64,000 nt of DNA from Cellvibrionaceae bacterium (GTDB lineage: Bacteria > Pseudomonadota > Gammaproteobacteria > Pseudomonadales > Cellvibrionaceae). The position numbers and the translations under genes are program-made. The notes under the pieces are model-generated. The model was not told the origin of the DNA, made no database searches, and was given only the letters and a program-made list of their open reading frames with translations. The DNA lies in NCBI GenBank assembly GCA_028281575.1, contig JANQJP010000009.1, positions 62,001 to 126,000 on the forward strand, read 5' to 3'. Below, in pieces: positions 35,393 to 45,034 of the stretch. The stretch's first letter is position 1; every line of letters starts with the position of its first letter.

Positions 35393-35448
35393 CCACCCGA
35401 TAGGTTAGAATTTGCCAATCGTTTTAGTCAACCCAATAGCCTAGCCAT

Positions 35449-36369
35449 ATGACGCTGACCGAATTGCGCTACATTGTAACACTCGCCCAAGAACAACATT
35501 TCGGCCGTGCCGCAGAGCGCTGTTATGTATCGCAACCCACCTTAAGCATTGCGGTTAAAAAACTCGAAGAAGAGCTCGATGTCGCCATCTTCGAGCGCTC
35601 AAAGACGCGCGTTTACCCGACCCCTATTGGCGAAAAAATTATCCTGCAAGCACAAAAGGTACTCGAACAAGCATCGGCGATTAGAGATATCGTCAGCGCC
35701 GGTAAGGATCAACTTACAAGTCCCATGCATATTGGCGCGATTTTTACCATTGGCCCCTATTTGCTGCCGCATTTGATTCCAGAACTACAAAAGCGCGCCA
35801 AAGATATGCCGCTCTATTTAGAGGAGTCTTATACCGCCACCTTAAGGCGCCGCATCCGCCAGGGCGATCTCGACGCTATTGTGGTTGCATTGCCGTTTAC
35901 TGAAGCGGATGTCGTTACCCAGCCACTCTATGAAGAGGACTTCGTGGTAATGATGGAAAAAACGCACCCGCTCACACAAAACAAGCAGATTTCACCGGAA
36001 CAACTCGACGAATTTAACGTGCTGCTGCTCGGCGAAGGCCATTGTTTTCGCGATCAGGTGCTGGAAGCCTGCCCCAATCTCAAACCCTCAATGGACGACC
36101 CAAGGGGTAAGATTCGCACAGCGGCGGAAGGCAGCTCACTTGAAACACTGAAGTACATGGTTGCTTCAGGTTTGGGCATTACCATACTGCCGGCATCAGC
36201 CGCTATTCCCGGCTTAAACATTGCTGAAATGCTCGTGACGCGTCCTTTCGTTGATCACGCACCAAAACGCACGGTGGCGCTCGCCTGGCGCGCCAGCTTT
36301 CCGCGCCTCAAAGCAATAGATGTGCTCCGCGATTCCATTCGCAGCTGCAGCATTGCACCTCAGCTTTGA
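35449..36369 (+). CDS. oxyR: OxyR, peroxide-sensing LysR-type regulator
   Basis: A 306-residue LysR regulator with the N-terminal winged helix (LRYIVTLAQEQHFGRAAERCYVSQPTLS, as two parts) and the redox pair Cys199 and Cys208 at exactly the positions known in E. coli OxyR (GHCFRDQVLEAC). Oxidation forms a disulfide and activates catalase and peroxidase genes. It is directly upstream of recG, the oxyR-recG order known from Pseudomonas. Confidence 0.95.
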   Translation: MTLTELRYIVTLAQEQHFGRAAERCYVSQPTLSIAVKKLEEELDVAIFERSKTRVYPTPIGEKIILQAQKVLEQASAIRDIVSAGKDQLTSPMHIGAIFTIGPYLLPHLIPELQKRAKDMPLYLEESYTATLRRRIRQGDLDAIVVALPFTEADVVTQPLYEEDFVVMMEKTHPLTQNKQISPEQLDEFNVLLLGEGHCFRDQVLEACPNLKPSMDDPRGKIRTAAEGSSLETLKYMVASGLGITILPASAAIPGLNIAEMLVTRPFVDHAPKRTVALAWRASFPRLKAIDVLRDSIRSCSIAPQL

Positions 36370-36371
36370 GT

Positions 36372-36391
36372 TAGGGCCTGTTGACACCAAT
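36372..36391. repeat. Solo copy of the MITE inverted-repeat end at the recG start
   Basis: TAGGGCCTGTTGACACCAAT matches the end of the element at 54544-55006 (its bases 54545-54564) at 18 of 20 positions. It overlaps the recG translation start and has no partner nearby. See the findings. Confidence 0.55.
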
Positions 36392-38462
36392 GCTGCACGA
36401 TATGCCGACAAGCGCATTGCATGGTGTTGGCAGCCGCCTTGCCGAAACCCTGCGCAAGCTGGGTATACACAGTGTACAGGACTTACTTTTCCATCTGCCA
36501 TTTCGCTATGTTGACCGCACGCGCATCCGCCGTTTCGCAACGCTGCGCTTCAACGACACAGCACTGATGCAGGGCCGGGTGCTCGATACGCATATCGCTT
36601 ATGGTCGACGTCGCAGCCTGATAGTGCGCGTGGAAGACGACTCAGGCCAGTTATCGCTGCGCTTTTTCCACTTTAACGCCGCGCAAAAAAACAGCTTTGA
36701 AAAAGGGCGTATCGTGCGGCTCTTCGGCGAAGTCCGACCGGGACCTGCAAGCCTAGAGTGCATTCATCCTGAATATGAGTTTATCGACGAGCACGCTGAG
36801 TTTGTCGCGCCCGAACAGACGCTCACACCAATCTACAATCTGACCGAGGGCCTCGGCCAACAGCGCTTGCGCGGCCTCATTGCTCAGGCACTGAAACTCC
36901 TCGACAAACATGAAATCGAGGAGTTGCTGCCACCTGAGTCAAACACAATGTTCGGTGTCAGATCCCTGAGTGAAGCCATTAAAACGCTGCACTCACCCCC
37001 AGTGAATAGTGATCAGCGCGCGTTAATAAATGGCGATCACCCGTGCCAACAGCGGCTTGCCTTTGAAGAACTGCTGGCACATTTCCTGGTCAAGCAAAAA
37101 GTGCGTATAGAAACCCATCAGTTGCGCGCGCCGTGCATTACCGAATCACCCGCCGCCATTGAAGTGCTATTAAGCCAATTGGCATTCGCACCTACCGCTG
37201 CGCAGCAGCGCGTATTCAAGGAAATTCAAACAGACTTACAACAGTCCCATCCAATGATGCGCATGGTGCAGGGAGACGTTGGCTCGGGTAAAACACTCGT
37301 TGCAGCGATGGCCGCGGCGAATGTCATCGATCGCGGTTTTCAAGTGGCCATCGTCGCGCCAACGGAAATTCTTGCTGAGCAGCACTTTCATAATTTCTCA
37401 CGCTGGCTGGCGCCCAGCGGCGCGCGAATCGAATGGCTTGTCGGAAAACTAAAACCAAAAGAAAAACAAGCCGCGTACGAGCGTCTGGCGCACCACGAAG
37501 CAGATCTGGTTATCGGCACACATGCGCTTTTCCAGGAACAGGTCAAGATGGCCAAGCTGGCGCTGGTTGTGATAGACGAACAGCATCGTTTTGGCGTTGA
37601 TCAGCGCTTGAGCATGCGCGAGAAAAATGTTGCTAATTTCGTTCCCCATCAACTTACGATGACGGCAACGCCCATTCCAAGAACCCTCGCGATGACCCAC
37701 TACGCAGAACTCGATTTCTCGATTATCGACGAGCTCCCGCCCGGGCGTACACCCGTAAATACGGCACTCGTCAGCCAGCAACGTAAAAACGTGATCATCG
37801 AGCGGGTTGCTGCCGCATGTCGTTCCGGACGCCAGTGTTACTGGGTGTGTCCGCTGATAGAAGAATCCGAAACCCTGGACGTGGCCAACGCCGAACAAAC
37901 GTTTGATCAGATCAAAGCACAGCTCGGAAATATTTCTACGGCACTACTGCATGGCAGACAAAAACCGTCAAAAAAAGAGGAGATAATGACCGCGTTTAAA
38001 CGCCATGAAATCGATGTATTGGTCGCAACAACCGTAATCGAAGTTGGCGTCGATGTGCCAAACGCCAGTGTCATGATTATTGAAAACCCCGAACGCCTCG
38101 GCTTAGCTCAGCTGCACCAGCTGCGCGGACGTGTCGGGCGCGGTTCAAATGAAAGCCATTGTATCCTGCTCTACGGCGACAGGCTTTCCGCCGAAGCGAG
38201 GGATAGACTGCAAACCATCAGAACGATCAGCGACGGCTTCGCTATTGCTGAAAAAGACTTGGCTATGCGCGGTCCTGGGGAATACCTCGGCACGCGACAA
38301 GCCGGTGCCATGCTGTTTCGGGTTGCAGATCAAGAACGCGACGCACATATGTTTGAACAGGTAAAAGCCGTTGGTACCCATTTGCTTAAAAGCGATGCGC
38401 ATGCATCTGTTGCACTGATCAACCGCTGGTTCGGAGAACGAAAAAACTACGCCTTGGCGTAA
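36390..38462 (+). CDS. recG: ATP-dependent DNA helicase RecG
   Basis: A 690-residue (from ATG 36390; 693 from TTG 36381) branch-migration helicase that rescues stalled forks. The wedge/OB domain (about 60-160) precedes SF2 motifs: QGDVGSGKTLVA (Walker A), VAPTEILAEQ, VVIDEQHRFGV (motif II), TATPIPRTLA, VATTVIEVGVDVPNA and QLRGRVGRG. The ATG is preferred as start but the Shine-Dalgarno AGGG (36373-36376) is closer to the TTG. The gene follows oxyR by 20 bases. Confidence 0.94.
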   Translation: MLHDMPTSALHGVGSRLAETLRKLGIHSVQDLLFHLPFRYVDRTRIRRFATLRFNDTALMQGRVLDTHIAYGRRRSLIVRVEDDSGQLSLRFFHFNAAQKNSFEKGRIVRLFGEVRPGPASLECIHPEYEFIDEHAEFVAPEQTLTPIYNLTEGLGQQRLRGLIAQALKLLDKHEIEELLPPESNTMFGVRSLSEAIKTLHSPPVNSDQRALINGDHPCQQRLAFEELLAHFLVKQKVRIETHQLRAPCITESPAAIEVLLSQLAFAPTAAQQRVFKEIQTDLQQSHPMMRMVQGDVGSGKTLVAAMAAANVIDRGFQVAIVAPTEILAEQHFHNFSRWLAPSGARIEWLVGKLKPKEKQAAYERLAHHEADLVIGTHALFQEQVKMAKLALVVIDEQHRFGVDQRLSMREKNVANFVPHQLTMTATPIPRTLAMTHYAELDFSIIDELPPGRTPVNTALVSQQRKNVIIERVAAACRSGRQCYWVCPLIEESETLDVANAEQTFDQIKAQLGNISTALLHGRQKPSKKEEIMTAFKRHEIDVLVATTVIEVGVDVPNASVMIIENPERLGLAQLHQLRGRVGRGSNESHCILLYGDRLSAEARDRLQTIRTISDGFAIAEKDLAMRGPGEYLGTRQAGAMLFRVADQERDAHMFEQVKAVGTHLLKSDAHASVALINRWFGERKNYALA

Positions 38463-38683
38463 AAAGCCACACCCGGTGTTCGGCCGATTGCTTTCTTCCG
38501 AAGAATTCAGCCGAATCCTCGCACTTGCACAAATGAGCGCTATATTGAGCTATACAGGTTAAATTCTTAACTGAAATACGATCCACGAGTATCCAGTAAA
38601 CTTGCCGTGGATCCATCTGGTTCGCAGGGCCGCTGCGCCAGAAGCTCGACGCCAATAAACTCTAAACCCTGAGGAGAATTGCA
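38463..38683. other. Non-coding gap between recG and the HDOD gene
   Basis: 221 bases without a gene. A Shine-Dalgarno GAGGAGAA (38671-38678) precedes the HDOD start. I see no clear terminator for recG. Confidence 0.3.
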
Positions 38684-40075
38684 GTGACGGTATCCGCAAC
38701 TATTTTGGAATTGTTGCAAAAATCGCAGAACGTCTCGTACACAATTACCGACAAACCCTCTAGCAGCGAGCAGCTTTCTATCGTGCCAAAAAATGATACA
38801 AAATGTTTCGTCAAAGGAATTATTTTAAAAGACAGTCAAAACCAACTGGTGCAGGTGCTTATCCCTGAAAATAGCATTATCGATGTGGATGCTATGTTTC
38901 GTCATTTCAATCGACAATTCTTTGGCATTAGTCCAAAAGAGGCTTGGCAACTCATTGATGCCAAGGAACTTCTTTCAATTCCGGCAATTCCCGAGTGGCA
39001 ATCAATGCCAACCTTCATCGATGACAGCTTGCTAAAAAAAGAACAGCTTATGCTGGATACCGGCGACGGCAAAAACCTTATTCAACTGAACAACGAAAAT
39101 TTTAATGAAATGGTGAGCACGTGCCAAACCGGCACGTTCGCTTCCAAAGCCCCAGCAATAAACATGGAAACCGAAGCCGATGAAGCACAAATTCTAGATT
39201 CGGTTAAGCGTTTTACCGAGCGCAGAATTCGTCAGCGCCTCGATGAAACCCTGGAGATGCCACCACTACCCGAAACGGCACAGCGCATTATCAAGCTTCG
39301 CGCAGACCCGAACGCAGATATTAACGACCTCACTAATATTGTAGAAATAGATCCGAGCCTGGCGGCGCAGGTGGTCAGCTGGGCAGCTTCGCCCTACTAT
39401 TCAGCGCCCGGAAAAATTAAATCTGTACACGATGCCATCGTGCGCGTGCTCGGCTTCGACATGGTACTCAATTTAGCGCTGGGTTTAGCATTGGGAAGAA
39501 CCCTGTCGGTCAAATCCTTAAGCCGAACGGAAATCGACAATTATTGGCGCAACGCGGTATATACCGCCGCCGCTGTCGAAGGGCTTGTCACCAGTATTGC
39601 GCGGGAGCATCGCCCAGGCTTTGGCATGGCGTATTTGTCGGGCCTGCTTAACAATTTTGGCTACCTGGTAATGGCTGAAATTTTTCCACCATACTTCCAA
39701 TTGCTCAATCGCGCTCGCCACGCCAACGCGCATTTGTTACCCGCCGTTGTCGAAACACACACGCTCGGGATTAGCGGCAATCAGATTGCGGGCTGGCTGC
39801 TGGAAAATTGGAGCATGCCCGAGGAGGTGGTCGCCGCTCTGAGGCACCAATCCAATCCACGCTATGAAGGTGAAAACCAAGCCTACGCGAAACTCATTTA
39901 TGTCGCTAAACAAATGCTCGCCAACCGCGGCTTTGGCGACATATTGCCCACAGAAATTCCAACACAGGTATTCGAAAGCCTGCACTTGGATCAGGAAATG
40001 GCCCTGGCTACGATCGAAAATATTCTGGAATCAGGCGACGACCTCGACGCAATCGCTGAAAAAATGCGCTGCTAA
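38684..40075 (+). CDS. HDOD-domain signalling protein with YbaK/ProX-like N-terminus
   Basis: A 463-residue cytoplasmic protein starting at GTG. Residues 1-145 resemble the YbaK/aminoacyl-tRNA deacylase fold (VSYTITDKPSSSEQL, KCFVKGIILKDSQNQLVQVLIP). Residues 195-400 form an HDOD domain (LPETAQRIIKLRADPNADINDLTNIVEIDPSLAAQVVSWA in segments, then YLSGLLNNFGYLV) lacking the HD metal pair, as in all HDOD proteins. Members regulate chemotaxis, type IV pili or c-di-GMP outputs. The deacylase-like N-terminus is probably a regulatory ligand sensor. Confidence 0.85.
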   Translation: MTVSATILELLQKSQNVSYTITDKPSSSEQLSIVPKNDTKCFVKGIILKDSQNQLVQVLIPENSIIDVDAMFRHFNRQFFGISPKEAWQLIDAKELLSIPAIPEWQSMPTFIDDSLLKKEQLMLDTGDGKNLIQLNNENFNEMVSTCQTGTFASKAPAINMETEADEAQILDSVKRFTERRIRQRLDETLEMPPLPETAQRIIKLRADPNADINDLTNIVEIDPSLAAQVVSWAASPYYSAPGKIKSVHDAIVRVLGFDMVLNLALGLALGRTLSVKSLSRTEIDNYWRNAVYTAAAVEGLVTSIAREHRPGFGMAYLSGLLNNFGYLVMAEIFPPYFQLLNRARHANAHLLPAVVETHTLGISGNQIAGWLLENWSMPEEVVAALRHQSNPRYEGENQAYAKLIYVAKQMLANRGFGDILPTEIPTQVFESLHLDQEMALATIENILESGDDLDAIAEKMRC

Positions 40076-40092
40076 CATACGCTATTAGTGCT

Positions 40093-40139
40093 AAATATTT
40101 GCGTTGCCCGCCAGGTCGCAGACAACGCAAGTATTTTTT
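40093..40139. terminator. Shared bidirectional terminator
   Basis: A 14-bp near-perfect stem (AAATATTTGCGTTG 40093-40106 with CAACGCAAGTATTT 40123-40136, one G-T) is flanked by T-rich on the plus side and by A-rich on the left. It lies between convergent HDOD and symporter genes and overlaps the symporter stop. Confidence 0.8.
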
Positions 40140-41427
40140 ACACCGCTGTTTTAGCGTCAGCCAATACGCCTTGCTCACCTTCGCTTTTCGCAATAACGAC
40201 CGCACAACAACTATCACTAAAAACATTTACCGATGTGCGCATCATATCCAATAGACGATCAGTCAACAGTAATAAACCGATGCCCTCGGCAGGCAAACCA
40301 ATCGCGCCGAGAATTATCGTAATCGCCACCAAGCTGGCCGAAGGTATTCCGGCAACACCTACCGAAGTAAGCAATGCTGTAATCACAATTAAAAATTGTG
40401 TGGTAAAACTTAATTCCAAACCGTAGGCCTGGGCGATAAACATCGCGGCGACACATTCGTAAAGCGCTGTACCATCCATGTTAACTGTCGCCCCCAAAGG
40501 CAGCACAAAACCCGCCGTTTTATTACTTACTTTCGCATTTTTTTCGACACATTCCATTGTCAGCGGCAGTGTTCCGGAAGACGACGCTGTTGAAAATGCG
40601 GTGAGCAGTGCAGGGGCCATCGCTTGAAAATGTCTAACCGGGTTCACCCGAGCTAAAAATTTAAGCACAAGTGGCATAGTGATAAAGGTATGCGTCGCCA
40701 GAGCGAAAATCACGGTGAGCATAAACCAAAGCATCGGTTGGAGCGCGCCAAAGCCTGTAGCCAATACCGTTTTTGTGATTAGACCAAAAACACCGATGGG
40801 CGCAAATTTCATGATAAGCATGGTCATGCCCATCATCGTCTCAAAGACACCTTGCCAAAAATTTTGCAGTACATCTCTCTGTTTCTCAGCGAGGCGCAGC
40901 ATAAAGAAGCCAAATAGCAAACCAAAACTAATTAAGCCAAGCATTTGCCCCTGAGCGGCGGCATCGACAATATTCGGTGGCACCATACGCAAAAACACAG
41001 CGGCAAAGTCCTCGGCTCCCTTGCCCTCTACTTGATCTAGCTTGGTTTCCAGCGCCGCTTCATCCGTCAAATTTAAAATATCTTTGGCCGGCACACCGTC
41101 GACAAGCCCAGGGTTCATTAAATTGACAAAAAACAAACCGACAAGGATAGCCAATAAGCTTGACGTCATATAAAAAGCGAGCGCCTTGCCACCGAGCCGG
41201 CCTAAACCAGAACCCGAACCCAGACCGGCAACAGCACAAATAATCGACGCCAACACAAGCGGCACCACGACCATTTTCAGGCCACTCAAAAACATGGTGC
41301 CGATAAAATCGCTCAGCCCGTATAAACTAATGCCTAAAAAAGCGCTTTCACGACTGAAGATTGAGCCTGCAAAAACAGCACACAGAATAGCGATGGCAAT
41401 CTGCCAATGAAGGGCGAGCTTGGGCAT
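40138..41427 (-). CDS. Dicarboxylate/amino acid:cation symporter (DAACS family)
   Basis: A 429-residue permease of the GltP/DctA family with the helical hairpin motifs MVVVPLVLASIICAV, TAFSTASSSGTLPLTMECVE (serine-rich hairpin 1), ATVNMDGTALYECVAAMF (NMDGT motif) and the hairpin 2 region GIPSASLVAITIIL. Probable substrates are glutamate, aspartate or C4-dicarboxylates. It lies 14 bases downstream of the HU gene on the same strand. Confidence 0.93.
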   Translation of the reverse strand: MPKLALHWQIAIAILCAVFAGSIFSRESAFLGISLYGLSDFIGTMFLSGLKMVVVPLVLASIICAVAGLGSGSGLGRLGGKALAFYMTSSLLAILVGLFFVNLMNPGLVDGVPAKDILNLTDEAALETKLDQVEGKGAEDFAAVFLRMVPPNIVDAAAQGQMLGLISFGLLFGFFMLRLAEKQRDVLQNFWQGVFETMMGMTMLIMKFAPIGVFGLITKTVLATGFGALQPMLWFMLTVIFALATHTFITMPLVLKFLARVNPVRHFQAMAPALLTAFSTASSSGTLPLTMECVEKNAKVSNKTAGFVLPLGATVNMDGTALYECVAAMFIAQAYGLELSFTTQFLIVITALLTSVGVAGIPSASLVAITIILGAIGLPAEGIGLLLLTDRLLDMMRTSVNVFSDSCCAVVIAKSEGEQGVLADAKTAV

Positions 41428-41441
41428 AAAGTACTACTTAC

Positions 41442-41714
41442 CTAATTGAGGGAGTCTTTTAGAAATTTGCCGGGCTTAAATTGCAATTGATTGCTGGCAG
41501 CAATTTCAATTTCATCGCCCGTTTTTGGGTTGCGCCCTTTTCGCGCAGCGCGATGTTTGACAACAAAACTGCCAAAACCCACGAGACTTACCGTTTCGCC
41601 CCTCGCAAGGGCATCGGTAATATGTTCAAACATTGAAGACACGGCATTATCTGCGTCGTGTAGCGATATATCTGCAATATCGGCAACGGCCGAAACCAGA
41701 TCACTCTTGCGCAT
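41442..41714 (-). CDS. HU/IHF-family DNA-binding protein
   Basis: A 90-residue histone-like protein beginning MRKSDLVSAVADIADIS with the GFGSFVVKHRAARKGRNPKTG arm that wraps DNA. HU length fits. The exact name (hupA/hupB type or a divergent paralogue) cannot be fixed from sequence alone. The sequence differs from common HU enough (SLHDADNAVSSMFEHI) that a secondary copy is likely. Confidence 0.9.
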   Translation of the reverse strand: MRKSDLVSAVADIADISLHDADNAVSSMFEHITDALARGETVSLVGFGSFVVKHRAARKGRNPKTGDEIEIAASNQLQFKPGKFLKDSLN

Positions 41715-41942
41715 ATGATATGTTCCTGCTTATTAAACGTTATCAGGAAGTAATAGGCGAGACTTGCGCTCTAAGCGACGACCAATGTATCCACCTGTTA
41801 CTCATTAGATCAAAATTGTTCAGCTTCCGCAAAGCTTGAGTCGCACTGTAGTCTTTTTATGATCTGACGACTGAGGTATTCTCGCTGCCAAATATGAATA
41901 TTATTCGGCAGCGCCGACTCAAAAAAACCACAAGCCTATCCC

Positions 41943-42818
41943 ATGAAAGTTTCACGCCAAAAGCTCATTGCTTATGCCCGATTAATGCGTCTCGATAAAC
42001 CTATTGGTATTTATCTCGTCTTGTGGCCAACACTCTGGTCGCTTTGGTTGGCCGCAGGCGGGCTTCCTTCCATTAAAAATTTACTGATATTCGTCGCTGG
42101 CGTTGTCTTAATGCGTTCAGCCGGCTGCGTTATTAACGACTACGCTGACCGAAAAATCGATGGCTTTGTCACACGGACAAAGGATCGTCCATTAGTGACC
42201 GGAGAAGTGAGCGCACGCGAGGCCTTATTCCTGTTTGCAGTGCTGGTCTCGATCGCTTTTATATTGGTCTTACTGACAAATAGACTGACGATTTTGCTTT
42301 CATTTGGTGCGCTTGCCTTAGCAACGTGCTACCCGTTTATGAAACGCCACACGCACTTGCCACAACTGGTCCTCGGCGCCGCATTTGCCTGGTCTGTGCC
42401 AATGGCATTTACCGCTGAGCGCGGTGAGCTCGAGCATTCCGTTTGGTTGATATATGCAACGGTGATGCTTTGGACAGTCGCCTACGACACGTTTTACGCG
42501 ATGGTAGACCGCGAAGACGACTTAAAGATCGGTGTAAAATCAACGGCCATTTTATTCGGAGAACAAGACAAAGTGATGACCGGGACACTTCAATTCCTGG
42601 TGATTTTTTCCCTGGCGATGATAGGACAGCGCTTCGAATTGGGGAACATTTTCAAGCTAGGCCTGTTGCTTGCCTGCGGCTTTTTCATATATCAACAGTA
42701 TCTGATAAGCGAGCGCAGACCAGACAAATGCTTCCGCGCCTTCACCTACAACAATTATGTTGGGCTGATCATTTTTATTGGAATTGCGTGCGATTACGCC
42801 TTCCTCGATCAAGAATAA
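41943..42818 (+). CDS. ubiA: 4-hydroxybenzoate polyprenyltransferase
   Basis: A 291-residue membrane prenyltransferase of ubiquinone synthesis, with about 8-9 helices. The two Asp-rich motifs that bind prenyl diphosphate and Mg are [10 protein letters not shown] and [18 protein letters not shown]. Length matches E. coli UbiA. It lies upstream of phoBR, as in several gammaproteobacteria with a ubiC-ubiA-phoB-phoR order; no ubiC is seen upstream here. Confidence 0.94.
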   Translation: MKVSRQKLIAYARLMRLDKPIGIYLVLWPTLWSLWLAAGGLPSIKNLLIFVAGVVLMRSAGCVINDYADRKIDGFVTRTKDRPLVTGEVSAREALFLFAVLVSIAFILVLLTNRLTILLSFGALALATCYPFMKRHTHLPQLVLGAAFAWSVPMAFTAERGELEHSVWLIYATVMLWTVAYDTFYAMVDREDDLKIGVKSTAILFGEQDKVMTGTLQFLVIFSLAMIGQRFELGNIFKLGLLLACGFFIYQQYLISERRPDKCFRAFTYNNYVGLIIFIGIACDYAFLDQE

Positions 42819-42981
42819 GCAAAACACTCCCTTTGTCATGATCAGCGTTCACCTCAAAGGGCTAATTTGAGGAAATTAACCACGAATAAACTAAATAACG
42901 CTACCCTGTAATAAAAACGCAACAAAAGCTTTATTAAATTTGCACTGCCCTGAGGCTCTACAGCAACGGATTTTAGTCCAA

Positions 42982-43689
42982 ATGAACCAGAAAACTATTC
43001 TAGTAGTGGATGACGAAGCGCCAATTCGAGACATGCTGCGAGTTGCGCTCGAAATGGCGGAATACTCGGTGCTGGAGGCAGGAGATGCCCAGGAGGCGCA
43101 TACGGTGATCGTCGACAAGCGCCCCGACCTTGTTTTACTCGATTGGATGATGCCCGGCACCAGCGGTGTTGAGCTTGCGCGGCGTTTGAAGAGAGACGAT
43201 GTTACTAAAGATCTGCCGATCATCATGTTAACGGCAAAAGGCGAAGAGGATAATAAAATCCAGGGGCTCGAAATTGGCGCTGATGATTATATTACCAAAC
43301 CCTTTTCACCTCGCGAGCTGGTCGCCAGGCTAAAGGCCGTGCTGCGCAGAACCGCTGCATTTTCACCCTCTGAACCTATCAGCGTTGCAGGGCTGTGTTT
43401 GGATCCGGTGAGCCATCGCGTTACCATCAACGATCAGCCGATTCAGATTGGTCCAACAGAATACCGCCTGCTTGAGTTCTTCTTAACCCACCAGGAACGC
43501 GTCTACACACGCAGCCAGCTCCTCGATCATGTATGGGGCTCAAACGTATATGTCGAAGAGCGCACCGTTGACGTGCATATTCGTCGCCTGCGCAAAGCTT
43601 TGACGCTTGAAGATCACGATCGATTTATTCAAACTGTGCGCGGAGCGGGTTACCGCTTCTCCAATAAAGTCACTGCAACAGCACAGTAG
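42982..43689 (+). CDS. phoB: Phosphate regulon response regulator PhoB
   Basis: A 235-residue OmpR/PhoB-type regulator. Receiver (about 5-120) with VVDDEAPIRDM, phosphoacceptor Asp in LVLLDWMMPG and Lys in ITKPFSP. The winged helix (about 135-230) contains PTEYRLLEFFLTHQERVYTR and VDVHIRRLRKAL. Start ATG 42982 chosen from the family. An upstream ATG adds 14 residues. Close to phoR (11 bases). Confidence 0.94.
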   Translation: MNQKTILVVDDEAPIRDMLRVALEMAEYSVLEAGDAQEAHTVIVDKRPDLVLLDWMMPGTSGVELARRLKRDDVTKDLPIIMLTAKGEEDNKIQGLEIGADDYITKPFSPRELVARLKAVLRRTAAFSPSEPISVAGLCLDPVSHRVTINDQPIQIGPTEYRLLEFFLTHQERVYTRSQLLDHVWGSNVYVEERTVDVHIRRLRKALTLEDHDRFIQTVRGAGYRFSNKVTATAQ

Positions 43690-43700
43690 AATACACCTCC

Positions 43701-45008
43701 ATGCTAAGAAAGGGTTTAGCCACCGAAGTTCGGTGGTTTGCGCTATATTTTGCGGCGATGGTTTTCGTCGGCTTTTCTTTCGGCTATTGGCGCGAAGCCG
43801 CCATCCTTGCGCTTGCATTATATGTTGGTTGGACCTTTCGCAATCTGAGCAAACTCGAACGCTGGGTTCACAGCGCTCGCAACGGCGATATTCAGGAAAA
43901 CACCCTGTTCGGCCTCTTGGGAGAAATCACGGAAGACATCAGACTGCTTAATCATCGCTACGAAAAAGACAAGCAGCGCCTGCAGTCAATCGTGTCGAGG
44001 GTGCAGGACATGACCTCTGCACTGAACGATGGTGTAATCCTCGCGGACCGGCGCTCAAACATCGAGTGGTGGAACCGCGCAGCCAAACACATGCTCGCGC
44101 TGCGTCAGGTCGATTTTGGACACCGCATCACTAACATCCTGCGCGACCCGCGATTTCAAGCCTATTTTGACGAAGAAGACTACGGTGAGCCCCTCGACAT
44201 TGAATCCTACCGCAATGAAGGGCAACAACTGCAGTTTCAAATCCACCCGTTTGGGCAGGGCGAACGCCTGATTATTGTGCGAGATGTCACGCGTGTGGCA
44301 AAGCTCGAACAAATGCGGCGCGACTTTGTCGCCAATGTCTCACACGAATTGCGCACCCCACTAACCGTGGTGCGCGGCTATGTCGAAACCTTACTGGATA
44401 TGCCCGAGCTGCAACCCACACTCAAACGTGCGCTTGAACAGATGCAGCAACAGGGCCAACGTATGACGGCACTGGTCAACGACCTTATCATGCTGACAAA
44501 ACTCGAAACAGACGACCGCAGCGCGCATCAGGAACCCGTGAACATTCACCAACTTGTATCACTGATTATCAACGACGCGCGTGCAATAGGCGACGAACAA
44601 CACAACTTTACTAACGCGGTCGAAGATGGGTTAGCGCTGCGTGGCAATGAAAAAGAATTGCGCAGTGCAATATCTAACCTCGTCATCAACGCAGTGAAAT
44701 ACTCTCCCGAAGGTTGCCATATCGAAGTTAGCAGTACAGTGGACTCCGGCATGTTCGCACTGCATGTCAAAGACGACGGCGTCGGCATTGACCCAATACA
44801 CATACCGCGCCTTACTGAGCGTTTTTATCGTGTTGATGGCGGTCGCTCCAGCACGGCGGGGGGGACCGGCTTGGGCCTCGCCATCGTCAAGCATGTGCTT
44901 ATTCGCCACGACGCTATTCTCAAAATAGCCAGTAAACCCGGCCGCGGCAGTACCTTTAGTTGTTGCTTTCCCAACCAACGCCTGGTCCACAATGCGCAGA
45001 GTGCATAA
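43701..45008 (+). CDS. phoR: Phosphate regulon sensor kinase PhoR
   Basis: A 435-residue membrane kinase with two N-terminal helices (about 13-50), a PAS domain (about 100-195; ALNDGVILADRRSNIEWWNRAA), HisKA with VSHELRTPLTVVRGYVETLLD and HATPase (NLVINAVKYSP, DDGVGI, GGTGLGLAIV). It phosphorylates PhoB under phosphate limitation. A Pho box in front of phoB is not convincing. Confidence 0.94.
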   Translation: MLRKGLATEVRWFALYFAAMVFVGFSFGYWREAAILALALYVGWTFRNLSKLERWVHSARNGDIQENTLFGLLGEITEDIRLLNHRYEKDKQRLQSIVSRVQDMTSALNDGVILADRRSNIEWWNRAAKHMLALRQVDFGHRITNILRDPRFQAYFDEEDYGEPLDIESYRNEGQQLQFQIHPFGQGERLIIVRDVTRVAKLEQMRRDFVANVSHELRTPLTVVRGYVETLLDMPELQPTLKRALEQMQQQGQRMTALVNDLIMLTKLETDDRSAHQEPVNIHQLVSLIINDARAIGDEQHNFTNAVEDGLALRGNEKELRSAISNLVINAVKYSPEGCHIEVSSTVDSGMFALHVKDDGVGIDPIHIPRLTERFYRVDGGRSSTAGGTGLGLAIVKHVLIRHDAILKIASKPGRGSTFSCCFPNQRLVHNAQSA

Positions 45009-45034
45009 TCGCTTACCTTCCGTGACAATCACGC

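Noticed and set aside
42819-42981. Pho box in front of phoB
   Set aside because: TGTCAT near 42835 and CTGTAAT near 42904 are single half-sites not in tandem register, so I do not annotate a PhoB site.
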